A stretch of DNA of 64,000 bases. Source: Parafrankia sp041008525. Lineage in GTDB: Bacteria > Actinomycetota > Actinomycetes > Frankiales > Frankiaceae. A program made the translations under genes and the position numbers. The DNA lies in NCBI RefSeq assembly GCF_041008525.1, contig NZ_JBFLUG010000028.1:8724-72723 (forward strand). The letters run 5' to 3'. The notes beneath the pieces were generated by a model. That model did not search any database, was not told the origin of the DNA, and saw nothing but the letters and a program-made list of their open reading frames with translations. Numbering within the stretch: position 1 is the stretch's first letter; every line of letters starts with the position of its first letter. Shown here in pieces: positions 8,637 through 18,110 of this stretch.

Positions 8637-10316
8637 ATGACGACGTTCGGTGCAGGTCCGACCCACCGGGTGACCAACCAGCCTCCGCCGCTGGTCGGCC
8701 ACGATGTCGCCGCTGACCTGCCGCTGCTGGAGGCGCTGGAGCGCGAGGGGGCCGGCGGCCACGCCGCCGAGCTGCATCGGCTCGGCCGGCTCGCGGGTGG
8801 TGCCGAGGCGCAGCGGTGGGGGGATGAGGCGAACCGGCACGAGCCGGTGCTGCGGACGCATGACCGGTACGGCAGCCGCATCGACGAGGTGGACTTCCAC
8901 CCGGCCTGGCACGAGCTGCTCGGGGTTGCCGTGGGCGCCGGGCTGGCCGGGTCCGTGTGGGCCGCGGACCAGGCGGGCGCTCATGTCGCGCGGGCGGCCG
9001 GGCTGCTGGTATGGGGGCAGGTCGAACACGGCCACCTCTGCCCCGTCTCGATGACCTATGCCGCCGTCCCGGTCCTGCGCACCGCCGCCGGATCAGCCGC
9101 GAGCTACCTCCCGGGCCTGACCAGCTCGGTCTACGACCCCGGGCTGCGCACGCCCCGGACCAAGCAGGGCCTGCTCGCCGGCATGGGCATGACCGAGAAG
9201 CAGGGCGGTTCGGACGTCCGCACGAACGAGACCAGGGCCACTCCGGTCGGCGACGGGGCCTACCTGCTGCGCGGGCACAAGTGGTTCACCAGCGCGCCGA
9301 TGAGCGACCTGTTCCTGGTACTCGCGCAGGCGCCAGGGGGCCTGTCGTGCCTGCTGGTCCCGCGGGTGCTGCCGGACGGCAGTCGCAACCCGTTCCTGAT
9401 CCAGCGGCTCAAGGACAAGCTCGGCAACCGCAGCAACGCCAGCGCGGAACCGGAATTCGACGGCACGCTCGCCCACCTGGTCGGAGAGGAGGGGCGAGGT
9501 GTCCGCGCGATCATCGACATGGTCGCGCTGACCCGGTTGGACTCCGCGATCGGTACGGCCGCCGGGATGCGCGCGGCACTGGTGGCGGCTGCTCATCACG
9601 TGCGGCACCGGCGGGCCTTCGGGTCGTTGCTTATCGACAAGCCCCTGATGCGCAACGTCCTGGCGGATCTCACGCTGGAGTCCGAGGCGGCGATCACGTT
9701 GGTGATGCGGGTGGCCGGCGCGGTGGACCGGGGCGAGAGGGGCGATGACGAGGAGCGGGCCTTCCGGCGCCTGGCAACCGGGCTCGCCAAGTACTGGTTG
9801 TGCAAGCGGCAGCCGGTGATGGTCGCCGAAGCGCTCGAATGTCTGGGCGGCAACGGCTACGTGGAGGATTCCGGCATGCCCCGGCTCTACCGTGAGGCAC
9901 CGCTGAACGGCATCTGGGAGGGCTCGGGCAACGTCAACGCGCTGGATGTGCTGCGTGCACTGGTCCGCGAGCCGGCGAGCCTGGCCGCCTACGCGCGCGA
10001 GGTCGACGCGGCGACCGGCGCGGACCGACGCCTCGACGAGGCCTGGCGCCAGTTGCGCGCCGAGCTCGACGCCCTCCTGGGCGGTGCGGCCGGCGAGCGG
10101 GCCGAGATCGACGTCGAGCTGATCGCGCGCCGTCTCGTCGAGCGGATGGCGCTTGTCCTGCAGGGCGCACTTCTGGTGCGGTACGCGCCGCCCGCGGTCG
10201 CGGACGCGTTCTGCGTAGCCCGGGTGGGTGGTGAGGCCGGACTCGCCTTCGGCACCCTTCCACCCGGACTCGACCTCGACGGCGTCCTCGGGCGGATCCC
10301 GGCTGCCGTCGCCTGA
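8637..10316 (+). CDS. aidB: AidB-like acyl-CoA dehydrogenase
   Basis: 559 aa, close to E. coli AidB in length. The start at 8637 is set by GGGAGG nine bases upstream and by the family-typical N-terminus (RVTNQPPPLVGHDV). Acyl-CoA dehydrogenase signatures are present: MTEKQGGSDVR, KWFTSAPMSDLFLVLAQ in the middle domain, and ALECLGGNGYVEDSGMP followed by LYREAPLNGIWEGSGN in the C-terminal helical domain. AidB proteins bind FAD and DNA and are induced in the response to alkylation damage; the catalytic role is debated. The alkylation genes alkA and ogt are 23 kb away, so this copy is not in their operon. A TetR gene lies directly upstream. An ordinary acyl-CoA dehydrogenase is less likely given the N-terminus. 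Confidence 0.88.
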   Translation: MTTFGAGPTHRVTNQPPPLVGHDVAADLPLLEALEREGAGGHAAELHRLGRLAGGAEAQRWGDEANRHEPVLRTHDRYGSRIDEVDFHPAWHELLGVAVGAGLAGSVWAADQAGAHVARAAGLLVWGQVEHGHLCPVSMTYAAVPVLRTAAGSAASYLPGLTSSVYDPGLRTPRTKQGLLAGMGMTEKQGGSDVRTNETRATPVGDGAYLLRGHKWFTSAPMSDLFLVLAQAPGGLSCLLVPRVLPDGSRNPFLIQRLKDKLGNRSNASAEPEFDGTLAHLVGEEGRGVRAIIDMVALTRLDSAIGTAAGMRAALVAAAHHVRHRRAFGSLLIDKPLMRNVLADLTLESEAAITLVMRVAGAVDRGERGDDEERAFRRLATGLAKYWLCKRQPVMVAEALECLGGNGYVEDSGMPRLYREAPLNGIWEGSGNVNALDVLRALVREPASLAAYAREVDAATGADRRLDEAWRQLRAELDALLGGAAGERAEIDVELIARRLVERMALVLQGALLVRYAPPAVADAFCVARVGGEAGLAFGTLPPGLDLDGVLGRIPAAVA

Positions 10317-10571
10317 GCGGCCCCTTTGCCGCCTTCGGTGATCCGTCGGCGCCGGCGACCCGGCGATCGGCCGAGCACGGAGAGTTGCACTCATGGGTGT
10401 GACGGTCGCTTGATGTGACTTTGGTCGGTACGTCCGGTCCTATCCTCACTCTGGACAGTTTGTTGCGATCCAAGTCTCGCACTGCTGGAAACGCAATGTA
10501 GTTTTCGCGTAACGCCAGGTGATGGGCTGCCTCCTAGGCTGAGCCCCGCGTCGCCTGCCTCCGGGGGTGTG

Positions 10572-12067
<1,496 letters not shown>

Positions 12068-12264
12068 TCGTCCGGGAGTCTCGAGCTTCGGGGCTCCCGG
12101 GCCCAGGGCCATGGAATCTCGGTTCCTGGCCGCCCGGTAGACACTGTCCCGACACACCGCATTAGGTGATCGTGTAGCTACTACCAGTGAGATAAGGTCC
12201 CGCCGACATTGGATCGGTGTGCGGGGGGACCAATGCGGGAAGCCGCGACATTGCGGGGACAGCT

Positions 12265-13146
12265 GTGATCGCCGTACTCGTCGGCACGGCCGCGGCCTTC
12301 GCCATGGTCGCACTCGTGGTGGGCGTCATCGGTCTGGTGCGCGGCCAGGTGGCAAGCCTGCGCATCGACGACCGGCCGGTCGCGGGCCTGGTCACCGCGG
12401 TCAGCTTCACGATCGCCGTCGCGGCGTTCGGTGCGCTGGCGCCGGACGAGGAACGAAGCGACGCGACGGTCGCCGCGCCTCCGCTGGGCACCGCCGCCAC
12501 CGTCCAGCCTGCTCCGGAGCTGTTCGGGCGGAGCCGCGCCGATCTGGCGACCGGGTTGCCGCGGGCGGCCGCTCGGCAGCTTCCCGACGGGTCTGGTGGT
12601 GCTGCGGACGGCAGTGCGACCGTGCGGACCCCGCCGCCGGACGCGACCACTGCGCCGGGTGGGACTGCAACCGGCCAGAGCACCCAGCGCGGACAGGCGG
12701 GCCCTGGCGGTGTACCGGCACCCGGGACCTCCGCACCCGGACAGACCCCCGGCATCGGCGGACCGACACCCACTCCCACCCCGTCCGACGGCGGGTCGGG
12801 TCGGCCGGCCGTGCCTGGGCAGGCGGTGCCCGGCTACCCGGGCACCCGCGGCAGCGGAACGACACCCGACCCGGAACGAGGACCGGGATCGCCCGGGGTG
12901 GGTGACGCGGTGCCTGGCGGCGGTTCCGCGCCGGGAAACGGCGGGACGGGTGGTACCGGTGGTATCGGTGAGCGGGGCGTGGGTGCGGGGACGGAACCGC
13001 CGGGTCCGGCGAGCCCCGGTCTCATCCCCGGTCCAGTTCCGCACCCGGCGCCCTGGTGTGACGACGGGTTCGGCGGGATCGACATGGGACTCCCGGATGT
13101 CCGGGTCGGGGACGTCTTTCCGGAGCTGGCCGCCCAGTGTGGCTGA
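12265..13146 (+). CDS. Two-helix membrane protein with Pro/Gly-rich tail, paralogue of upstream gene
   Basis: 293 aa from GTG 12265, chosen because GGGGA lies five bases upstream and the N-terminus then matches its paralogue; GTG 12217 would add 16 residues. Two helices (AAAFAMVALVVGVIGLV and VTAVSFTIAVAAFGAL) flank the loop RGQVASLRIDDRPVAG, which aligns with LVRGVAEWAWIRDRRTAG in the neighbour at 10572-12029. The rest is a Pro/Gly/Thr-rich low-complexity tail that ends in a more ordinary segment with two cysteines (PAPWCDDGFGGIDMGL and ELAAQCG), which could form a disulfide if outside the cell. The two genes probably arose by tandem duplication with diverging tails. No function can be assigned. 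Confidence 0.6.
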   Translation: MIAVLVGTAAAFAMVALVVGVIGLVRGQVASLRIDDRPVAGLVTAVSFTIAVAAFGALAPDEERSDATVAAPPLGTAATVQPAPELFGRSRADLATGLPRAAARQLPDGSGGAADGSATVRTPPPDATTAPGGTATGQSTQRGQAGPGGVPAPGTSAPGQTPGIGGPTPTPTPSDGGSGRPAVPGQAVPGYPGTRGSGTTPDPERGPGSPGVGDAVPGGGSAPGNGGTGGTGGIGERGVGAGTEPPGPASPGLIPGPVPHPAPWCDDGFGGIDMGLPDVRVGDVFPELAAQCG

Positions 13147-13219
13147 CGGACGGCTGTGGCTGACGGCCGCGTGACGGCAGCGTCCGAGGGCCCGAGGGCC
13201 ACGCCTCGCGGTGGGCGGC

Positions 13220-13768
13220 TCAGGCGAGGGGCTGCGGCACGGCGGCCCGCGCCGCGACGAGCGCGGTGATCGAGGCGATGTTGCCGGTGGCCCAGGCGTC
13301 GAGCTGGGTCGGTAGCTCGGCGAGCGCCGAGTCCAGCACGAACACCCCGCGTGTCGGGCAGGACGCGCCGATCTCGACCAGCAGCGGCCGCAGGTGGACC
13401 TCGAGCGCCAGCGCGTGCTCGGGGGCGCCCGCGACCAGCACGGGAACTGTCGGCACCCCGGCCAGCTCGCCCTGGCCGACCTGGTCGAGCAGCAGCTTGA
13501 GCAGGCCGGTGTAGGTGGCCTTGTAGGTGGGAGTCGCCACGATCAGGACGTCCGCCGTCTTCATGGATGTGACGGCGGCCTTCACCGCGGGGTCGCCCCA
13601 GCCGAGCAGACCCGGGCCGAGCTCGCTGACCTCGATTACCTCGCTCACTGCTTCGACGTCGGCGGGGAACGCGGCCGCGACCTGATCCGCCACCGCCTCC
13701 GCCACCGACCGGGTGCGCGACTTCGGCTTGGGGTTGCCAACGACACTCAGAATGCGGCGCTGCGGCAT
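13220..13768 (-). CDS. NADPH-dependent FMN reductase (flavodoxin-like fold)
   Basis: 182 aa. The start ATG 13768 has AGAAGG upstream and opens directly into the fold (MPQRRILSVVGNPKPKSRT), where the SxxS/T-like turn binds the FMN phosphate. Further family features are VLIVATPTYKATYTGLLKLLLDQ, the typical P-T-Y-x2-x-Y-T/S-G loop stacking on the flavin, and VPVLVAGAPEHALALE. It supplies reduced flavin to a partner oxygenase. The gene lies 34 bp downstream of another flavin reductase of a different fold (13803-14360) on the same strand, so the two are probably cotranscribed. No monooxygenase is adjacent. SsuE/MsuE-like is the best family label; the partner is unknown. Confidence 0.85.
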   Translation of the reverse strand: MPQRRILSVVGNPKPKSRTRSVAEAVADQVAAAFPADVEAVSEVIEVSELGPGLLGWGDPAVKAAVTSMKTADVLIVATPTYKATYTGLLKLLLDQVGQGELAGVPTVPVLVAGAPEHALALEVHLRPLLVEIGASCPTRGVFVLDSALAELPTQLDAWATGNIASITALVAARAAVPQPLA

Positions 13769-13802
13769 GGGACGACCCTTCTGTGGTTCGCGCGACTCGG
13801 TT

Positions 13803-14360
13803 TCAGCGACGTGCTGAGAACTGACCGTAGGTGCCCCGGAAGTACAGCAGTGGCTCCCCGGCGTCCGCGGCGCCCAGGCGCTCGACCATGCCAAGAGTGA
13901 TCACATGATCGCCGGCATCGTACTCACGGTGCAGGGAGCACTCCATCCATGCGAGGGCCCCGTCGAGGATGGGTGCCCCGTTTTTGCCCGGCGTCCAGCC
14001 TATCCCGCGCCACTTGTCGGTGCCGCTCATTGCGAACTGCTGGGATATCGACTCCTGAGAGTTGTCGAGCACATTCACACAGAAGCGGCCGTTCGACCGG
14101 ATCCGCGGGTAGCTCGTGGACGTCCGAGCCGGCAGGAACATGATCAGTGGCGGGTCCAGGGAGGCGCTGCTGAATGACTGGCAGGTCATTCCGACGGGTT
14201 CGGTGCCATTGGTGGCGGTGACAATCACGATCCCCGAGCAGAAGTGACCGAGAACGGTGCGGAAGTCGGCCGCCTCGGTAGCGGTGAAGACCCTCGGCGG
14301 CGGGGTCGCCTCCGCCGGGGGCTGGCGCTGCGTGATCACGCCACGCGCTGCCTGGGTCAT
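13803..14360 (-). CDS. Flavin reductase-like, FMN-binding split-barrel protein
   Basis: 185 aa. Start ATG 14360 has GGAGG six bases upstream. Split-barrel flavin reductase motifs: TVLGHFCSGIVIVTATNGTEPVGMTCQSF in the N-terminal part, SSASLDPPLIMFLPARTSTSYP, FCVNVLDNSQESISQQFA, and the distal His in HVITLGMVERLG. Such HpaC/NtaB-type proteins reduce FMN or FAD with NAD(P)H for two-component monooxygenases. It is first in a likely two-gene operon with the FMN reductase at 13220-13768. Two reductases of unrelated fold side by side without an oxygenase is unusual. Its promoter must lie in the 617-bp divergent region before fkbH. Confidence 0.87.
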   Translation of the reverse strand: MTQAARGVITQRQPPAEATPPPRVFTATEAADFRTVLGHFCSGIVIVTATNGTEPVGMTCQSFSSASLDPPLIMFLPARTSTSYPRIRSNGRFCVNVLDNSQESISQQFAMSGTDKWRGIGWTPGKNGAPILDGALAWMECSLHREYDAGDHVITLGMVERLGAADAGEPLLYFRGTYGQFSARR

Positions 14361-14977
14361 CGGTGCCTCCGCGGGTTGGGCCGGGCCGGCGCCGATCGGT
14401 GGAGACCGGACGTGCGCCGGCGAACAGTGCCACGAGATCCCGCGAGTTCGGTCCGTCGTCCGTACCGGCCGGGTTCTCGCGGGCCACACTCGTACGCTCA
14501 CGCCCGGAGGTGTCACGGCTGTTACGTCGCCGTGGTGCGCCCGTTGCGCTGTCTGCTGCGGCCAAGGCTGCCTGGTTTGTCGGTGGCGACGGGGGGAATC
14601 TCCCGAATTCCGCTGGCCCGGCGATGACGTCCGGCGGGCGGTGTGGGTCTGGACGTCCGCCGGCGCGGCGGTCGTGCCGGGCCGGATCAGGCCAGGTCGA
14701 GCCAGGCCGGGCCAGGCCGGACGGGTGTAGGCGGGGAGCCTGCGCCGGCTCCGGCGCGGGGCGGTCCGTGGGCGGTTCGTAAACGGCTGTCGGCCCGGGA
14801 AGGGCCCGCCCGCCGATCGGCGGTTGCCCGTTGGGGTGTGGTCGTCCAGTGGCTTCTCAGGTGGACCAGGGAGATCCTCCGGCGTTGTCCGGAGACCCTT
14901 ACGTAAGGGTAGAGTTGACTCGCGTCTCCGTGTAGCAGGGCGCTTTGCAACAGGCGCCCGGGGGAGGAATTCGATCT
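14361..14977. other. Divergent intergenic region, flavin reductases / fkbH
   Basis: 617 bp separate the leftward flavin-reductase operon and the rightward fkbH operon. Frames on both strands here lack domain motifs and look like chance high-GC openings. The fkbH-proximal 90 bases are distinctly A/T-rich and hold a perfect palindrome and a -10-like hexamer (separate entry). A run of repeated ccgggcc-type motifs sits near 14670-14730. Confidence 0.5.
14895..14915 (+). promoter_or_regulatory. 16-bp perfect palindrome and -10-like box before fkbH
   Basis: ACCCTTACGTAAGGGT at 14895-14910 is a perfect inverted repeat with no spacer. Its last T begins TAGAGT (14910-14915), a TANNNT-type -10 hexamer, about 60 bases before the fkbH ATG. 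A repressor dimer bound here would cover the -35 to -10 region. No TetR, LacI or similar gene is adjacent; the nearest TetR gene is at 7.6-8.5 kb. Inference from position and symmetry only. Confidence 0.6.
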
Positions 14978-17233
14978 ATGGCTGATCCCGAGCGCCGCAG
15001 TGGGCGGAGCATCGCGGAACTGGCGGCGGCCGCCGCCTCGGTCGAGGTCCCGACAGCGGGGCTGTGTCGCGACCTCGCCCTGGCCCACGAGCGGGCAGGT
15101 GATCACGCCGCGGCCGTGCGCTGGGCCCTGGCGCTGACCGACGCGGGAGGCGACCTCGCCGCCTGGACGGCAGCCGCCGGTGTGCTGCGCCGCGCACTCC
15201 CGGCGGCCGACCTGCGGCTGCGGCCGGCGAAGGTCGCCGTGCTCGGCAGCTACACCACCGCGCAGTTCGCCGCGCTGCTGCCGCTGGCCGCTGCCCGCGC
15301 GGGCGTCGCCGTCGAGGTGTACGAGTGCGGCTACGGCCAGTACCGCCAGGAGGTGCTCGACCCCTCCAGTGGCCTGTACGGATTCGGCCCGGACGCCGTC
15401 GTCCTCGCGGTGCACGCCGGCGACACCGCCCTGCCGGCCTTCGCCGAGGACCCCGGCCACGCGGTCCGCGTCGAGGCGGCCCGTTGGACATCGCTGTGGG
15501 AGATCATCGTCTCCCGGCTGGGTGCCCGCGTCATCCAGCACACCTTTGTCGTGCCGGAGGCCGACCCGTTCGGCCACCTGGCCCGGCGCACGCCCGCGGC
15601 GCGCTCCTCGCTGCTCGCCGCGCTCAACACCGCGCTCGGCGAGGCCGCGGCCGGCCCGTCGGCCTCAGGGACGTCGGCCTCAGGGACGTCGACTCCGGAC
15701 ACGTCGGCGGAGGTCGGGCCGGTGGAACGGGGGTTCACCGGTGTGTCCTTCGTCGACTGCGAGCGCCTCGCCGCGACGGTCGGCAAGCGGGACTGGTTCG
15801 ACCCCCGCTACTGGCACCGCGCCAAGCAGGCGGTCGCTCTCGGTCACGTTCCCGCACTGGCCCGGCACACCGCCGCCGTGCTCGGCGCCCAGCTCGGCGC
15901 CAGCCGCAAATGCCTCGTCCTCGATCTTGACAACACTCTGTGGGGTGGGGTGCTCGGCGAGGACGGCCTCGCCGGCATCGCGCTGGGCGACGGCCCGGCC
16001 GGGGAGGCCTTCAGCGCGTTCCAGGAGTACATCGCCCTGCTCCGCGACCGCGGCGTGATCCTCGCCGTGTGCTCGAAGAACAACGACGCGGACGCCCGCG
16101 AGGCCTTCGAGCGGCACCCCGCCATGCGGCTGCGGCTCGGCGACATCGCGATGTTCAGCGCGTCCTGGGACGACAAGCCGACCCAGATCCGCCGCATCGC
16201 GCACACGCTCGGCATCGGGCTGGACGCGCTGGTGTTCGTCGACGACAACCCGGCCGAGCGCGAGGTGGTCAGGCAGCTGCTGCCCGAGGTCGATGTGATC
16301 GCGCTGCCGCGGGACCCCCACGAGTACGTGCGCGCACTCGCCGACTACCCGTTCTTCGAACCAGGCCTCCTCACCTCGGAGGACACCGCCCGTACCGAGC
16401 AGTACCGGGCCCGCGCCCAGGCAGCCGAGCTGGCGGCGTCGGCCTCCTCCCTGGAGGAGTTCCACCGCGGGCTGGAGATGACCGCGACCGTGGTGCCGCT
16501 CGACGAGCTGACACTGCCACGGGTCGTGCAGCTCATCGGGAAGACGAACCAGTTCAACCTGACGACCCGGCGCCGGGGTGTGGCGGAGGTCGCCGAGCTG
16601 GCGGCTGATCCCTCGTCGGTCGTCCTCTGTCTGCGGCTGGCCGACCGCTTCGCCGACCACGGGCTGGTGGCAGTGGTCATCGCCCGCCAGCAGCGGGAGA
16701 CCGGAGCCGCGGCCGGAGCTGTCGCCGGGGCCGGGGCCGGCGACAGTGCCGAGGCTGATCTGACGGTGCTGGACGTGGACACCTGGCTGATGAGCTGTCG
16801 GGTCATCGGCCGCACGCTCGAGGACGAGATCGCCGGGCTGATCGTCGCGGAGGCCCGGCGCCTCGGGTGCGCCGCGGTGCGGGGCCACTACCTGCCGACG
16901 GCGAAGAACGCCCTGGTGGCGGATCTCTATCCCCGGCTGGGCTTCGGCCCGATCGGCAGCCGCGGCAGCGGCGAGGGCGGGGACGGCGCTCCGGGGGAGC
17001 GCACCGACTGGCTGCTGCCCGTGACGGACGCGCAGCGGAGCCCCGGCCTCATCCGGATTGTCGACGGCCGCCCGGCCGGTGACAGCCGGTGCGTGCCCAG
17101 CCCACAGGAACACGGTCCCCAGCCGCCGCGGCTGCGTGGACTGCCCGAACCCCGGCCGCGCACGGTCGGGACCGCGGAGTCGAGTGCTTCGGCGCCAATC
17201 ATGGAACGAACGATGGAGGAGGTGGCCGGCTGA
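14978..17233 (+). CDS. fkbH: FkbH-like HAD-superfamily glyceryl transfer enzyme
   Basis: 751 aa from ATG 14978, with GGGGGAGG upstream. The N-terminal ~300 residues form the variable domain seen in long FkbH-like proteins, followed by a small-residue linker made of a 15-bp repeat (SASGTSASGTSTPDTS). The HAD IIIC core starts at about residue 305: KCLVLDLDNTLWGGVLGEDG (motif I nucleophile Asp), AVCSKNNDADAREAF (motif II region) and DALVFVDDNPAEREVV (motif IV). The C-terminal part (TKQFNLTTRR-like KTNQFNLTTRR, YLPTAKNALVADLYPRLGF) resembles an acetyltransferase fold. Characterised FkbH proteins take the glyceryl unit of 1,3-bisphosphoglycerate and load it on an acyl carrier protein. The next gene is such a carrier and overlaps its stop by one base. 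Confidence 0.88.
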   Translation: MADPERRSGRSIAELAAAAASVEVPTAGLCRDLALAHERAGDHAAAVRWALALTDAGGDLAAWTAAAGVLRRALPAADLRLRPAKVAVLGSYTTAQFAALLPLAAARAGVAVEVYECGYGQYRQEVLDPSSGLYGFGPDAVVLAVHAGDTALPAFAEDPGHAVRVEAARWTSLWEIIVSRLGARVIQHTFVVPEADPFGHLARRTPAARSSLLAALNTALGEAAAGPSASGTSASGTSTPDTSAEVGPVERGFTGVSFVDCERLAATVGKRDWFDPRYWHRAKQAVALGHVPALARHTAAVLGAQLGASRKCLVLDLDNTLWGGVLGEDGLAGIALGDGPAGEAFSAFQEYIALLRDRGVILAVCSKNNDADAREAFERHPAMRLRLGDIAMFSASWDDKPTQIRRIAHTLGIGLDALVFVDDNPAEREVVRQLLPEVDVIALPRDPHEYVRALADYPFFEPGLLTSEDTARTEQYRARAQAAELAASASSLEEFHRGLEMTATVVPLDELTLPRVVQLIGKTNQFNLTTRRRGVAEVAELAADPSSVVLCLRLADRFADHGLVAVVIARQQRETGAAAGAVAGAGAGDSAEADLTVLDVDTWLMSCRVIGRTLEDEIAGLIVAEARRLGCAAVRGHYLPTAKNALVADLYPRLGFGPIGSRGSGEGGDGAPGERTDWLLPVTDAQRSPGLIRIVDGRPAGDSRCVPSPQEHGPQPPRLRGLPEPRPRTVGTAESSASAPIMERTMEEVAG

Positions 17234-17469
17234 TGGTGCATGAGCGCCTCACCCAGGTCTTCCGGGAGATCTTCAGTGACGACGAACTGGTCGTCTTCGA
17301 CACCACCACGGCGGACCAGGTTCCCGGCTGGGATTCCCTGGCCCACATCAACCTGATCTACGCGGTGGAGAGCGAGTTCGGCGTCCAGATACCCGACGAG
17401 CGGCTGGGCTCGTTCACGAACGTCGGCGAGCTGCGGACCTGCATCGAGGAACTCAGCAGTGTCGGGTGA
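17233..17469 (+). CDS. Acyl carrier protein
   Basis: 78 aa. The ATG shares its A with the fkbH stop (TGATG), so translation is coupled. The phosphopantetheine site is clear at about residue 36 (VPGWDSLAHINLIYAVE: DSL motif), followed by the acidic helix II typical of carriers (EFGVQIPDERLGSF). The discrete carrier next to FkbH is the expected acceptor of the glyceryl unit, forming glyceryl-ACP. The gene ends inside the first codons of the acyltransferase gene (11-bp overlap), making a three-gene unit. No polyketide or peptide synthetase is present nearby. Confidence 0.9.
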   Translation: MVHERLTQVFREIFSDDELVVFDTTTADQVPGWDSLAHINLIYAVESEFGVQIPDERLGSFTNVGELRTCIEELSSVG

Positions 17470-18010
17470 GCGGCTTTCGCTGCGAGCGCAGCTACGCGAG
17501 GACAGAGCGGTCCACTACGGTTCCTGGCTGCACCCCGGCTACCAGGCGCTGGCCGTCCACCGGTTCGGCCGGTGGTGCCGGGAGCGCGGCGGGGTCGTCG
17601 GGCGGCTCGGCACGCTTGCCTTCCGGGCCGTGAACAACATCGTCATCCGCAACCTGCACGGCACCGAGATCTCCGTCGACGCGGCGATCGGGCGTCGGGT
17701 GCTCATCGGTCACCACCAGGCGCTCATGATCCCGCGCCATTGCGTGATCGGTGACGACACGATCATCCGTCACGGAGTGACCATTGGCTACGCGAACACG
17801 CAGGCGCCCCCCGAGGCCGTCCCGAAGATCGGCTCCCGGGTGGACATCGCACCGGGGGCCCACCTGATCGGGCCGATCACCATCGGCGACGACGTCCGGA
17901 TCGGGCCCGGTTCGATCGTCACCGTGGACGTCCCGGCCGGGTCGACCGTCTTTGCCGCACCAGCGCGGATCATGCGTCCCGCGGCCGCGGCCAGTGCCCA
18001 TCTGCCGTGA
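17459..18010 (+). CDS. Hexapeptide-repeat acyltransferase (serine acetyltransferase/CysE-like)
   Basis: 183 aa. Start GTG 17459 lies within the end of the carrier gene, with GAGGA about nine bases upstream. The N-terminal helical part (HYGSWLHPGYQALAVHRFGRWCRERGG) resembles CysE-type and colanic-acid-type acetyltransferases. Left-handed beta-helix repeats follow: GTEISVDAAIGRRVLIG, CVIGDDTIIRHGVTIGY, IGSRVDIAPGAHLIGPITIGDDVRIGPGS. Catalytic His candidates are in IGHHQALMI and RHGVTIG. These proteins transfer acetyl or other acyl groups to hydroxyls. Coupling to FkbH and ACP suggests that the donor here could be glyceryl-ACP, which is inference. An ordinary O-acetyltransferase of a sugar is the alternative. 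Confidence 0.82.
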   Translation: MSGERLSLRAQLREDRAVHYGSWLHPGYQALAVHRFGRWCRERGGVVGRLGTLAFRAVNNIVIRNLHGTEISVDAAIGRRVLIGHHQALMIPRHCVIGDDTIIRHGVTIGYANTQAPPEAVPKIGSRVDIAPGAHLIGPITIGDDVRIGPGSIVTVDVPAGSTVFAAPARIMRPAAAASAHLP

Positions 18011-18021
18011 CCGCCGCGGGG

Positions 18022-18040
18022 CACGACCAGGAGGGTCGTG
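18022..18040. terminator. Hairpin between convergent acyltransferase and MMPL genes
   Basis: CACGACC (18022-18028) and GGTCGTG (18034-18040) form a perfect 7-bp stem with a 5-base loop, 12 bases after the acyltransferase stop. There is no U-tract, as is common in actinobacterial terminators. It could serve both strands. Confidence 0.45.
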
Positions 18041-18110
18041 ATTGCGACACCGGTTGCGACCCTTGCTGGCACACGATGGCCGGGCTGTGGCGGGCCCGGC
18101 CGCCGGTATC

